Shown here: in pieces, positions 55,313 through 64,000 of the stretch
Position numbering within the stretch: the first letter of the stretch is position 1
Layout: the number at the start of each line of letters is the position of its first letter
Source of the DNA: Ophiostoma sp. CBS 140.51
Lineage: Eukaryota > Ascomycota > Sordariomycetes > Ophiostomatales > Ophiostomataceae
Direction: 5' to 3'
Assembly: GCA_029298735.1 (NCBI GenBank)
Contig: JANSLP010000009.1
Coordinates: forward strand, 1 to 64,000
Length of the DNA stretch: 64,000 nucleotides
Notes under the pieces: model-generated
The model's input: the letters and a program-made list of their open reading frames with translations, nothing else
Told to the model about the DNA's origin: nothing
Database searches by the model: none
Made by a program: the position numbers and the translations under genes

Positions 55313-58159
55313 TCATGTCCACCTTCCTGGTCCTGCAAAGAAGCTGTCTTCAAAACTGATGACACGGTCTCGGTCCATAAACTGCTGGTCCAGGAGCAAA
55401 TGTGAGATAGCGGCTAGGTCGTCAGTGTGTCCTGTCGGTACTGATACAACGGACGCTGCAGCATATGCCGATGCAGAGTTATCTGCCATAGCATGTGCTT
55501 GAGCATGCTGATGGTAGGTCATCACTGGCGAAAGCTGGTCCAGTGGCTGCATGGGCCATGTCGGGTTCGGGTTGAGCGTTGGATGGATAGCAGCAGGGTG
55601 CACCTGTGTAAGCTGTGTTGGAGCAGGAGCAGGAGCAGGTGCCGGTGCAGGGGCAGGGGCAGGTTCGGCGACTACTGGAACGGCCGTAGCCTCAGAAGCC
55701 TGGACAGTCGGCTCAACGTATCCATTCAAGGCTGTGGCAGATGACATTGATGATGCTGTTGAAGTTGTCGTTGTCGTCGGCTTTGCCTTGTCCTTTGGTT
55801 CAAACTCGGTATATCCCAGGATATCAACAACAAAAGTAGGACTAGCCAGGCACTGTCGATGCAAGTCCTTCAAATGCTGTGCATAGTGTCCTGCCAGACT
55901 GATGCTCTTTTTTGTCGCATCTTGGTCCAACTTACTGCTGCCAACCCACCGTCGGTCCATGTCCTCCAAGCTCCGAAGCAGCGACCAGAACTCGGGCAAC
56001 ACGTCAACATCAACCGGCCCACTATTCATGTGGGAATTGTTATTTGGTCGTCCTTCCGCTCCAACTTCGCTTCTTCCATGTGCCAACAGTACTCTCGCAC
56101 TTATGTATACACAAAATGCAAACTGGCTTGCCACAGGCCGGTGCTTGGGCGTGTACCGAAGATACTTGCTAGTAATGGCCGCCGTCTCCACAGCAGCATT
56201 CTGACACGTCTCGGCGCTGCAGACGCTTGGCAGTTTCACTTTCACCATGGTCGTCCAGCGTGCCCACCAGGCTGCGTCGGGATATGCGATTCTCTGATGA
56301 AGTAAGATTGTCGATGTGTTATGAGTAATATGTGCCAGCGTCAGGTTCGGGTCCATATTGACTAGCGTGGGCTGACGAGATACGTTAGAGTCCCGCCAAC
56401 GCTGAGGCAGGTACATTTTCCAATGCACCAGCTGCAAGTCCAGCTCCTTGAACCGCGTCAGCCATCGACTGACATCTGGCCGGCTGCCAAAATCGACACT
56501 CTGCCTCAGGAACGTCGACACAACACGGCTCAGCGACTCGGCGGCCTCGATGCAGTACGCGAAAGCACCGACATTGGTATTGTGGCCGTGGACATGTGTT
56601 GACGCCGGGGAACGGACAGGAGGGTCCGCTGGGTCACGTTCCCGTTCCCGCTCCCGATCTCGATCCCGTACTTCTCTATCTCGTGCTCGGTCGGCGTCAC
56701 CTGCTGGTGGACCTCCGGGCGGCGAACCGTACATGTAGGGGGTCAAGACAGGCTCCTCTTTGTGGAAAAAGAAGCCGTCGGCAGGCAAGCGACGGTGAAC
56801 GTCGGCAGCGGCGAGACCCGTGGTCCATCCCGTAGCAACCGAGCAGAAGCGGTCGAGAAGCAAGACACACCAGAACACCCGTCGACGTTCCTCCTCTTCG
56901 ATCCAGTTGGTCGATGGACCGAGAATATTCATGGGTCGTAGTAATGTATGCTGCTGCTGCTTCTCAAGACTATTTTCATCTTCAGCTTCGGTATTAAGCC
57001 CCAAATAGTCAACCGTCCGTGTCAGCGAGGCCACTATGGACCAAGCCCGGGCCGTCCTGCCAGACCCAATATCATGGAAAGCCAAGATGATGAGCGCCTG
57101 TAGACTTTCGACTGACAGACTGTCCATGGCCACGAGCAGGACATGGCTGCGTGAGCGCTGAGCAAGTCGCAAGAGGGTGTCAATGTCACCTTCCTCCTCC
57201 AAGAGGTCTTCTGGTTGAACGTATCGGGCCGCAGCAACAACCATGGCATGCAGCAGACAAGCCAGCTGCGGCCTCTGCTCTGGGTCATGCATGCGTCGCC
57301 GGAACTGGGTCTCGTGCAAGACCGGTATCCACGGCTGGACGGCGACAAAGTAGGCATTTACGACAGCCTGGAGAGCAGCTGGAGGTGGCAGACCAGGCGA
57401 CATGGCAGGGTCTTCAGCCATATCCTCGAGTGGTCGCGCAAGGTCAATATCAGGGTTGCCGCAGCTGTCGACCATCCTCCGGCGTTTTCTCGGACGGTCG
57501 CTATGTCCATGATTGCGACCATTGGCCGTCATGGGCGAAGAAGCCGTTGATAACGGCGAGGCAATGTGTGCAATGCCATTTGTTGGCGGTGGCAGCTGCT
57601 GAGCTGGTGCTGATACTGCGGGTCTCGCGTTTGCCGCTGTTGCCGTATTGAATTTCTGCAGTTCCTGGGCAAGCACGGCCAGAATGCTGACAACGCCAGC
57701 ATTGGAACTCAAGTTCGGGCTGGACTCGGGTGCCGGTGTCGTGTTGGCCGTCGTAAGTGCACCACCTCTTCCTCTTGCCAGTGCATTCTCAAGCACTTCA
57801 ATCCGCTGGCTCAGGGCTTCAATAGCACCCGGCCTCAGCCCTGGCTTGGCCTTTTTCGTATCATAGGCACACGATACATCCAGTCGCTGGCAATGCGTGC
57901 AGCTCGGAAGGTCGCGCGAGCATTTTAATTTGCGCCGACGACAGCCCAGACAGGATGTTTCGGCAGATGTTTCTATTGTTGACGTGTCTGCCGTCTCTGT
58001 CGTCTCTTGTGTTGTTGATGCTGCTGCTGGTGCAGTCTGTTCTGCCGGTGTATCGGAACGTGTGTCGGGTTGTGATTCTTGGCCGGCGTCGGGGTGTGTC
58101 TCGGGGGTCTCGGAGACATTGGCCGGATTTTGTGAAGATGATTGAGCAGTCGGGCTCAT
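55313..58159 (-). CDS. Zn2Cys6 fungal-specific transcription factor between two sugar transporters
   Basis: Intronless, 948 aa. The zinc cluster is C70-x2-C73-x6-C80-x6-C87-x2-C90-x6-C97 (CLGCRRRKLKC, CTHC), followed by a short heptad-like segment (IEALSQRIEVLENALA) for dimerisation. A fungal_trans middle domain runs from about 260 (VNAYFVAVQPWIPVLHE) with RRVFWCVLLLDRFCSVATG. Low-complexity inserts include an Arg/Asp/Glu repeat (around 500) and an Ala-Pro repeat near the C-terminus. It is flanked by an MFS sugar transporter on each side, which suggests it regulates carbohydrate uptake, but the target sites are not known. Confidence 0.92.
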   Translation of the reverse strand: MSPTAQSSSQNPANVSETPETHPDAGQESQPDTRSDTPAEQTAPAAASTTQETTETADTSTIETSAETSCLGCRRRKLKCSRDLPSCTHCQRLDVSCAYDTKKAKPGLRPGAIEALSQRIEVLENALARGRGGALTTANTTPAPESSPNLSSNAGVVSILAVLAQELQKFNTATAANARPAVSAPAQQLPPPTNGIAHIASPLSTASSPMTANGRNHGHSDRPRKRRRMVDSCGNPDIDLARPLEDMAEDPAMSPGLPPPAALQAVVNAYFVAVQPWIPVLHETQFRRRMHDPEQRPQLACLLHAMVVAAARYVQPEDLLEEEGDIDTLLRLAQRSRSHVLLVAMDSLSVESLQALIILAFHDIGSGRTARAWSIVASLTRTVDYLGLNTEAEDENSLEKQQQHTLLRPMNILGPSTNWIEEEERRRVFWCVLLLDRFCSVATGWTTGLAAADVHRRLPADGFFFHKEEPVLTPYMYGSPPGGPPAGDADRARDREVRDRDRERERERDPADPPVRSPASTHVHGHNTNVGAFAYCIEAAESLSRVVSTFLRQSVDFGSRPDVSRWLTRFKELDLQLVHWKMYLPQRWRDSNVSRQPTLVNMDPNLTLAHITHNTSTILLHQRIAYPDAAWWARWTTMVKVKLPSVCSAETCQNAAVETAAITSKYLRYTPKHRPVASQFAFCVYISARVLLAHGRSEVGAEGRPNNNSHMNSGPVDVDVLPEFWSLLRSLEDMDRRWVGSSKLDQDATKKSISLAGHYAQHLKDLHRQCLASPTFVVDILGYTEFEPKDKAKPTTTTTSTASSMSSATALNGYVEPTVQASEATAVPVVAEPAPAPAPAPAPAPAPTQLTQVHPAAIHPTLNPNPTWPMQPLDQLSPVMTYHQHAQAHAMADNSASAYAAASVVSVPTGHTDDLAAISHLLLDQQFMDRDRVISFEDSFFAGPGRWT

Positions 58160-59004
58160 TGTGATAACGGGGCCGGTGTTGACGATGATTGCCGGTGAGG
58201 GGGAGGGAAAGAATGAAAGGCGACAAGAAGGGGGAGAGAAAGATGCAAGCAGTAAGCGAGATGAAATGGTCAGGCGGCGTTGACCATACGATGCCGTTGG
58301 GTTCCTTCTTACGCTCGTGTTATTTTCTACGTCGCACTTTCAACCGAGCAACTCTTCATTCTCTTTATCAATTCTCCTCCAACCAGCCGGCCTGGTCTCT
58401 TCGTTCTCCGATGCCACCCCGCACGGGGGAGGCATTGGGATGGTGTGGAAAAAACAGGTCAACATGGGGTTGCAAGGGGTCGCAAGCGTTAACAAGCGTT
58501 GCAAGCATGCCCCATTTTCGTCCTTTTGCTGGCCACGAATCGAAACGACTAATATGGATTGAGTATAAATGCGGAGTCAACATGGGGACAGCACCGGCTA
58601 AATGGGCAAAGGCCAACCCGAGGATTCGCCCGGGCACGGTGAAGGAATCGACGTTCCTTTGTCAAGTTCCTCTTCCTTTTTTGCCTCTTTTTCTATCGCT
58701 TTTTTTTCGGCACTTTATCGGTGGATCCAAGGACGTGCGTGGCGATATTGGTTTTCGATCAAATGCAAGATAATTATCTGATACAGTCAAAAGGTCGACC
58801 ACGATAATCAAAAAGAAAGTAAATGCTTCAATAAATTCATATTGCTTGCTAACTAAAGATATTATTACCAACTCCCACCGGAAAAGTCCTGCAAGAAAAG
58901 CGTTAATATTATCACACACATACCACTCAAAACTAACCACCACATTGAGAATTAAAAAAAAAAGATTGTTTGTTCGGCCGTAGATCATTATCCATCCCAC
59001 CAAT
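58160..59004. promoter_or_regulatory. Intergenic: Zn2Cys6 promoter and transporter 3' flank
   Basis: 845 bp. It holds the promoter of the regulator that starts at 58159 (minus) and the 3' end of the second transporter. A cluster of short repeats at 58470-58505 is described separately. Confidence 0.5.
58470..58505. promoter_or_regulatory. Clustered TTGCAAG/AAGCGTT repeats, candidate regulator site
   Basis: TTGCAAG occurs at 58470-58476 and 58499-58505, and AAGCGTT at 58484-58490 and 58494-58500. They are packed in 36 bp about 310-350 bp upstream of the Zn2Cys6 start codon. Repeated half-sites in a regulator's own promoter could be an autoregulatory site. Inference only. Confidence 0.3.
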
Positions 59005-60615
59005 TTAGACAACCTCCACCTCGTTGTGCTCGACATTGCGCTTGGTCGCGGTCGTCGTAGCACCATCCACGCCAACAACCTCGCCGTTCTCAGTCTCGAC
59101 GGTCATACCCATCTTGCGCATGGCATTAGTGCCAGCCAGCGCGTCGGGGCCGTCAAAGATGGTAGCGACCTCCTCCAGGCCATAGCCCTTAGTCTCGGGG
59201 AAGAAGAAGTAGATGATGGTGAAGTTGAAAGCAATGACGCAGCACCAAACAATGTAGTAGCGCCAGGCAAGGTTGGTCATGCCGATGGGGTTGACAAAGG
59301 AGTTGAAGATGCCGGCAATGTTGCCCGTGAGCTGGTAGATCATGGCGCCCTTGGAACGGAGGGCGAAGGGCAGAATCTCCATGACGTAGGTGGGTGCAAT
59401 GGGCGACTGGACATGGTAAAAGGCCGAGAAGACCATGATCATGGTGATGACGGCAGCGGCCAGACCCTTGTCCTCAAAGTTGCGCTGCTGGTTGATGGCT
59501 GAGCAGACGGTCCAGATAACGTAAGACAGAAGCATGCCGGCCATGCCCAGCAGGAACAAGAAGCGACGGCCCAGTTTGTCGACGAGACCAGCAAACACAC
59601 CAGCCGTAATAAACGACCAGATGGACAGGCATCCGTTGATGACGAGCTGGGTCTTGCTGTCTGTGACGCCAATCGAGTTGAGGACCTTGGAAAGGTAGTA
59701 GGAGGTCAGACCGTTACCGCTCCACTGCAACATCATGGGGATCCAGGCGTTGAGGAAGAACCGGTGGCGCATCCCGGGGGTGCTAATAAAGGCAGCCCAG
59801 CGGGACTGCTTCTGTTCCTTCTCCATCTCGAGCGTGGCCACGACCTCGGCCATTTCGAACTTCACAAGGGGCGACTCCGGATCGCCGTAGCCGTGGTACT
59901 TTGTGAAGAAGGCGAGGGCCTCCTCCTGGCGGTTGTTGTAGATGAGCCAACGAGGAGACTCGGGGCCGAAGAAGACAATCGACATCTGGATGACTGAGAC
60001 AAGGCACTGCAGAAGACTGGGCAGGCGCCACGACCAGTTGCTGTCGATCCGGAAGGCACCGTAGGTGATCCAAGCAGCGACGAGCGAGCCAAGCGGCCAG
60101 GAGACCATGTACATGGACACCAAGACACCACGATGGGTCGGGTAGGCGCATTCGGTCAGGAGAGGGGGAGCAGCAGTGGCGACCATACAGAGACCGGCGC
60201 CGACGATGAAGCGGCCGGCGACAAACATGGCGTAGTTCTGGGCAGCACCCTGGAGGATGGAGCCGAGAACAATGACGGAAGAGCCAGCAAAGATGGGAAT
60301 GCGGCGACCGAAACGCTCACAGATTTGCGAGGACCAGAGAACAGCAATCAGAGTGCCGCCGGTTGTGCCAGCAGTAATGGCGCCGAGACGCGTGCCGTTG
60401 GGGTGGTTGAAGAATGCGGCCCAGTGGGTAAGAGACTGCATGCCGTTGGTCATGCTGGAGTCGAAGCCCGATGCCGTCTGGGTGAGCAGGGCGGACAGCA
60501 GCAGGAAGTTGAGCTGCATCAGCCGTGTGTCGCGCCACCATGGCTTGCGGTCCTTGGGGACGACATCGGCAATGTTGAAGCCTGAGCTAGGCGCCGAGTT
60601 CATGACGCCGCCCAT
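59005..60615 (-). CDS. MFS sugar transporter, lactose permease/cellodextrin transporter type
   Basis: Intronless, 536 aa from the ATG at 60615. The frame extends 36 codons further, but that part lies in a pyrimidine-rich leader and the ATG at 60615 matches family starts. Motifs are ERFGRR (loop 2-3), PESPRWLIYNNR, KYHGYGD, DKLGRR (loop 8-9) and PETKGYGLEEV. KYHGYGD and PESPRWL are typical of the lactose-permease clade, which includes fungal cellodextrin transporters. Twelve membrane segments are expected, in the plasma membrane. The upstream region holds a TATA box and a pair of CreA-type sites. Neighbours are a Zn2Cys6 regulator and a GH88 hydrolase on the same strand, consistent with uptake of plant or algal oligosaccharides. 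Substrate not determinable. Confidence 0.93.
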   Translation of the reverse strand: MGGVMNSAPSSGFNIADVVPKDRKPWWRDTRLMQLNFLLLSALLTQTASGFDSSMTNGMQSLTHWAAFFNHPNGTRLGAITAGTTGGTLIAVLWSSQICERFGRRIPIFAGSSVIVLGSILQGAAQNYAMFVAGRFIVGAGLCMVATAAPPLLTECAYPTHRGVLVSMYMVSWPLGSLVAAWITYGAFRIDSNWSWRLPSLLQCLVSVIQMSIVFFGPESPRWLIYNNRQEEALAFFTKYHGYGDPESPLVKFEMAEVVATLEMEKEQKQSRWAAFISTPGMRHRFFLNAWIPMMLQWSGNGLTSYYLSKVLNSIGVTDSKTQLVINGCLSIWSFITAGVFAGLVDKLGRRFLFLLGMAGMLLSYVIWTVCSAINQQRNFEDKGLAAAVITMIMVFSAFYHVQSPIAPTYVMEILPFALRSKGAMIYQLTGNIAGIFNSFVNPIGMTNLAWRYYIVWCCVIAFNFTIIYFFFPETKGYGLEEVATIFDGPDALAGTNAMRKMGMTVETENGEVVGVDGATTTATKRNVEHNEVEVV

Positions 60616-60800
60616 GGTGAGGTAGGTATGTAAGAAGAGGAGACAGGAAATAAAAAAGAAAATAGATGTGAAGGAAGAATAAACAAGAGAAAGGCTGAGG
60701 AAAAGAAAGGGCTGTCGAGTCAAGTTGAGGCAGTCGATGAGAGCCTTGGATTTGATTTTTCGTTCTCTTTTTTTCTTCCCCAGACTCGGGATCGTCCTTG

Positions 60801-60807
60801 TTTATAT
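60801..60807 (-). promoter_or_regulatory. Candidate TATA box of second MFS transporter
   Basis: ATATAAA on the minus strand (GATATAAACA context), about 190 bp upstream of the start codon at 60615. Confidence 0.5.
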
Positions 60808-60951
60808 CTTGGCCATGCGACTCATGGTCCGGCTATAGCAAGGCACATGCATGGTCTGTTCTCGCGTTCTGTCTGTGTCTGAAAGAAAGAAAGAAAAGAG
60901 AGGACCACGGCCCTGGTCGTGGTGCCATGTGCCATGGGATGGGCAATGGAG

Positions 60952-60963
60952 CCGGGGCCCCAG
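60952..60963. promoter_or_regulatory. Back-to-back CreA/CRE-1 binding motifs
   Basis: CCGGGG immediately followed by CCCCAG (CTGGGG on the minus strand); both fit SYGGRG. Closely paired CreA sites are the arrangement found functional in Aspergillus promoters. They lie about 340 bp upstream of the transporter start codon, suggesting glucose repression. Confidence 0.45.
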
Positions 60964-62239
60964 ATTTCCCATGGGGTCGTAGTGAGTCGTAGTGAGTCGT
61001 AGTGTGGCCTGGAGTGTGGCCGGCGTTCTCCATATTTCCTGGTTTTGCAGCCTTTTTTGCCCTTTTTCCTCGTTCCCCGCACAGCACAACCGCCCTGCAA
61101 CTCGCCGCACCTCGCTGTAACGCTCTGCAATTTCCACTGCAACTCACCATACCACTGCCCGGGCATCGGGCGGTGTCCGGCAGCGGTCGAGCCCACAGCC
61201 CGGTCGGGCCTCTTTGACTCGAGAAAAAGTCGACAAATGGCGAAAGAAGTCCCATGACAACTTTTGAGCACCGGCATGTTCAATGACGGGCCCAGCCTTT
61301 GACCATACCCCGATACAACGGGCTTTCAAAGAAACTTTCAAACATGCCGTGCCTTCGTTTTTCTCTTTTCCCTTTTGCCATATTGCCACGACGAGCCGCT
61401 TACCGAATTAATCAAAGGTTGACGGGGGCATGGGCCATTGGCGGGACTTTACGACGCAACGCCGATGTCATGCGTTGCTTCATTCTCTACTGGGTTTACT
61501 CTTGAGTTAATTCACTTCCCATTCGTGTTGACTGAGGGCACTCATTATTGGGTAATTACCTTTTTGTCATCCTTACGAGATTTGCTCTTTTGGATTCATT
61601 CCATGATACTAGTACGGTTCTCGCACTTCGTACTTGCACCTACATAGTAGGTGCTATGTAGCCTAATTGTTACAAACGCACTTCCCAAGGGATAGAGTCT
61701 CTGCTACGTGATCAGGCTAGGCGAGGGGTCTTGTTCTTGTAAAACGATGAGAAGGTGTAACGGTCGAACAATAGTTAACACGGATAATAGGGTAAGGTCT
61801 GCATGTAATAATGATATAGGAATATAAGTCTGTATAAGTTTATATGTTGTATAATCGGTAACGACGAAGTCTTTATTTAGTTAACTAAGAGTAAGCCTTA
61901 ATCTTGTATATTCATAAAACTTCATTCGTACTTTATTCTTTATTTTGTTTCCTGTTTAAGATAGTTATAATTATCACAGATTTTACTTTAGTTTATTTCG
62001 TTTCTACTAATAGTACCATTGTTGAATGAAACTTAAACCCATTGCGTTTGAATTAACTGCGGTTACTGCTTGTCGTCTATCTCATCGTAATTTTTTACCC
62101 ACTCTACTCACTTGCAGTCTATTGTTCTGTAATCACCGTTCCTTTTCCAACTCGGAGTCTGTCTCTTGGTCTATTCTATTCTGTGTGGCCTTGGCTGCCA
62201 CATCTCCTTGACTACTTGCTAAGCTCGTAGCCTGCCCAT

Positions 62240-63763
62240 CTATGCCAGGCCCATGCGCAAAAGGTGGTTGCCAAACTCAAGCAAATAATAGTCTGCATAC
62301 ACCAGGCCATGGTTCCAGTACCGGTGGTGATCCCGGGCGTTGGCATTGGCCGTTGCATGCTTCAGAATAGCAGCAAACGTCTGGCCAGCCTGGCTGTCCT
62401 TGACCTTTGCAACCTCTGTTTCTTCGTCAACAAACTCTGCTGTTTCTCTTGCCAATGACAGAGCTAGTGTGTCCTCCACAATATCAAATGCTGCCTGCAG
62501 ATACCGGTCGGCCTCCGCAGTCTGTCCACCGGCCCGTAGAGCCTGCGACAACACCAACAGACCGTTGGCTGCAATAACACCCGCCGACGAGTCTCTCAGC
62601 GGACCCGTATCAGCGACGGTATTGGGGTCGATGGGTGCATCAAAGTCCCACAACGGGACATACCGGCCACGTTTGGGGCCGTTGCAGCCAGGGATTTCAA
62701 CGCAGTCTGGGCTTGTATCCATGCGGAGCAAAAAGTAGTTGGCCAGGCCGGCAGCAGCGCGGGCAAACCGGGGCTCGCCTGTCCGCAAGAACGTCCGCGC
62801 GAAACCCAAGATGCCCCAAGCCTGACCACGAGCCCATGTCGAGTCGCGTGCGTAGCCCTGGGCAGTACGCAGCTCTTTTACGGCTCCCGTCACGGGAGAG
62901 AAGTTGGCAACGTGGAACGTGCTGTAAAGAGGCGTGCCGTCACCCTTCTTAGATTCGTCCCGCAAGACACTGCCCATGACTGCATCGGCGTGGGATGTGG
63001 CAGCCGCTGCGAGTGTCTCATCACCTGTCAGGCCGGCCACATAGTACAGCAGGTCTAGGTTGATCATGCTGTCGATAATGACCAGGAAATCTTCCGTCAA
63101 CGAGTCGACAAGCACACCGTTCTGGTTCAGCATATCCCACGACCGGATGGCACCGACAGTGGCATTGTATCTTGAGTGCAGCGCGTAAGCCGCCTTGATG
63201 ACTGCTTCCCGTGCCTGCGCATCGTGGTACTGCTCGTAGCACGACCGCTGGGACAACATCACAATAAATGCCATGTCGTGCGTGTCTGTGCGGCCAGCCA
63301 TGTAGCGGATTGGCCCGTCCCACGACTGCGCCGTCTTCTCGAGGGTTGCTTTTGCCAGAGCGCGTGTCTTTGATGACAGCGCAATCGTGTGAGGAAATTT
63401 GTTGAACCGTTCCAGCAGCAAGTAAATGCACCCTGGGAAGAAGCCGCACGTCCAGAAATCGGCTTCGCGCAGCGCATACTGGTTGGCATCCTCGCCCGTC
63501 TGCGGCACGTACTCCGGGTAGCGTGTGGGCGGGTCGTTGTCGACGAGTGCCTCGACGGCTGTGCGCGTGATCTTGGCCACGGCGTTTTCTGCAAAGATGC
63601 CCCCAAAGCGCTGGAGGAGGGGCGCCTGGAGTGGTTTTGATGTTGCGCCAGAGGATGCCATCTTGGTATCGAGCGAGTCCATAATGTCAAGCGTGCCGTC
63701 GACAGAGGTGTTGTCGCTGTGCACGGCGCCCTCGGAGCTGGTGGAGGACGGCGAGCTGGGCAT
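62240..63763 (-). CDS. GH88 unsaturated glucuronyl hydrolase
   Basis: Intronless, 507 aa from the ATG at 63763 (context GTCACAATGCC). The frame runs 64 codons further upstream but that part is a Thr/Pro-rich leader. GH88 landmarks are DFWTCGFFPGCIYLL, RTDTHDMAF (D163), VIIDSMINLDLLY (D231, equivalent to the general acid/base Asp of Bacillus UGL), WARGQAWGI, DSSAGVIAANGLL and HHRYWNHGLVYADYY. The enzyme removes delta-4,5-unsaturated uronic acid from the non-reducing end of oligosaccharides made by polysaccharide lyases. No signal peptide is seen, so intracellular action after uptake is likely. Neighbouring transporters fit this. Bases 63764-64000 are its leader and the window edge. Confidence 0.93.
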   Translation of the reverse strand: MPSSPSSTSSEGAVHSDNTSVDGTLDIMDSLDTKMASSGATSKPLQAPLLQRFGGIFAENAVAKITRTAVEALVDNDPPTRYPEYVPQTGEDANQYALREADFWTCGFFPGCIYLLLERFNKFPHTIALSSKTRALAKATLEKTAQSWDGPIRYMAGRTDTHDMAFIVMLSQRSCYEQYHDAQAREAVIKAAYALHSRYNATVGAIRSWDMLNQNGVLVDSLTEDFLVIIDSMINLDLLYYVAGLTGDETLAAAATSHADAVMGSVLRDESKKGDGTPLYSTFHVANFSPVTGAVKELRTAQGYARDSTWARGQAWGILGFARTFLRTGEPRFARAAAGLANYFLLRMDTSPDCVEIPGCNGPKRGRYVPLWDFDAPIDPNTVADTGPLRDSSAGVIAANGLLVLSQALRAGGQTAEADRYLQAAFDIVEDTLALSLARETAEFVDEETEVAKVKDSQAGQTFAAILKHATANANARDHHRYWNHGLVYADYYLLEFGNHLLRMGLA

Positions 63764-64000
63764 TGTGACAGGCTGGGTGAGGGGAGGAGAAGTTGTAGGA
63801 GAGAAGTTGAGTTTTGGGGTTGAGCGTTGAGTTGCGGTTGTGTTGGGTCGGCGTTGACGTGGGGGTGAGAGTGAAATGGGGAAAGAGGAAAGGTAAAAAA
63901 TAATAGTAAAGTTGATGAAAAAGTGTGACTGAATTTGATTTGATGTGGAAGTCAAAAGTCGAACTTGTTGTTGACTTTGCCTCTTATTTGTTTTAAACTT

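Larger units (their letters stand above)
60616..62239. promoter_or_regulatory. Intergenic: transporter promoter and GH88 3' flank
   Basis: 1.6 kb. It contains a TATA box (60801-60807, minus), back-to-back CreA-type sites (60952-60963), a three-copy 10-bp repeat GTCGTAGTGA (60976-61004) and an AT-rich segment at about 61790-62030. No gene was recognised; small open frames have no domain. Confidence 0.55.

Noticed and set aside
60616..60723. 36-codon N-terminal extension of the lactose-permease-type transporter
   Set aside because: Lies in a pyrimidine-rich leader; family starts align with the ATG at 60615.
63764..63955. 64-codon N-terminal extension of the GH88 protein
   Set aside because: Thr/Pro-rich leader-like translation not expected for GH88; the ATG at 63763 has a good context.

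Overview
The window reads as a chromosomal segment of a filamentous ascomycete, most likely a Sordariomycete-type fungus (inference). The evidence is short introns of about 50-110 nt (a few longer) with GTAAGT/GTATGT-like donors and CTAAC-type branch points, pyrimidine-rich leaders, Zn2Cys6 regulators, an AA9 LPMO beside a CE15 esterase, a SUR7/PalI protein, a fungal MscL-type channel and a tRNA-Val(AAC). Eighteen protein genes and one tRNA gene are supported. I see no transposon, CRISPR array or viral sequence.

Layout. Positions 1-19571 are gene-dense: transaldolase (-), short type I mannose-6-phosphate isomerase (-), PBDC1/Chp1-type eEF1A chaperone (+), STE6-type full-length ABC-B transporter (+), AA9 LPMO (-) facing away from a CE15 glucuronoyl esterase (+), TRAX (-), and the GPI mannosyltransferase PIG-M/Gpi14 (+). 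Positions 19572-34007 form a 14.4 kb stretch with no supportable gene. Positions 34008-43107 hold an RNI/LRR-like protein (+), tRNA-Val, a SUR7/PalI protein (+), an MscL-family channel with a C-terminal four-cysteine motif (+) and a Gfo/Idh/MocA oxidoreductase (-).

Positions 44357-63763 look like a metabolic island: a nine-exon Zn2Cys6 regulator (-), a flavin monooxygenase (-) divergent from an aldo-keto reductase (+), an alpha-glucoside-type sugar transporter (+), a second Zn2Cys6 regulator (-), a lactose-permease/cellodextrin-type sugar transporter (-) and a GH88 unsaturated uronyl hydrolase (-).

How the genes may work together. AA9 and CE15 share a 2.3 kb intergenic region and both act on lignocellulose. 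The right-hand island combines sugar uptake, a hydrolase that releases unsaturated uronate, NAD(P)-linked oxidoreductases and two regulators, which suggests oligosaccharide or uronate use; this is inference from context. Splice sites were set by eye from reading frame, splice consensus and family motifs, and no alignment or database search was run.
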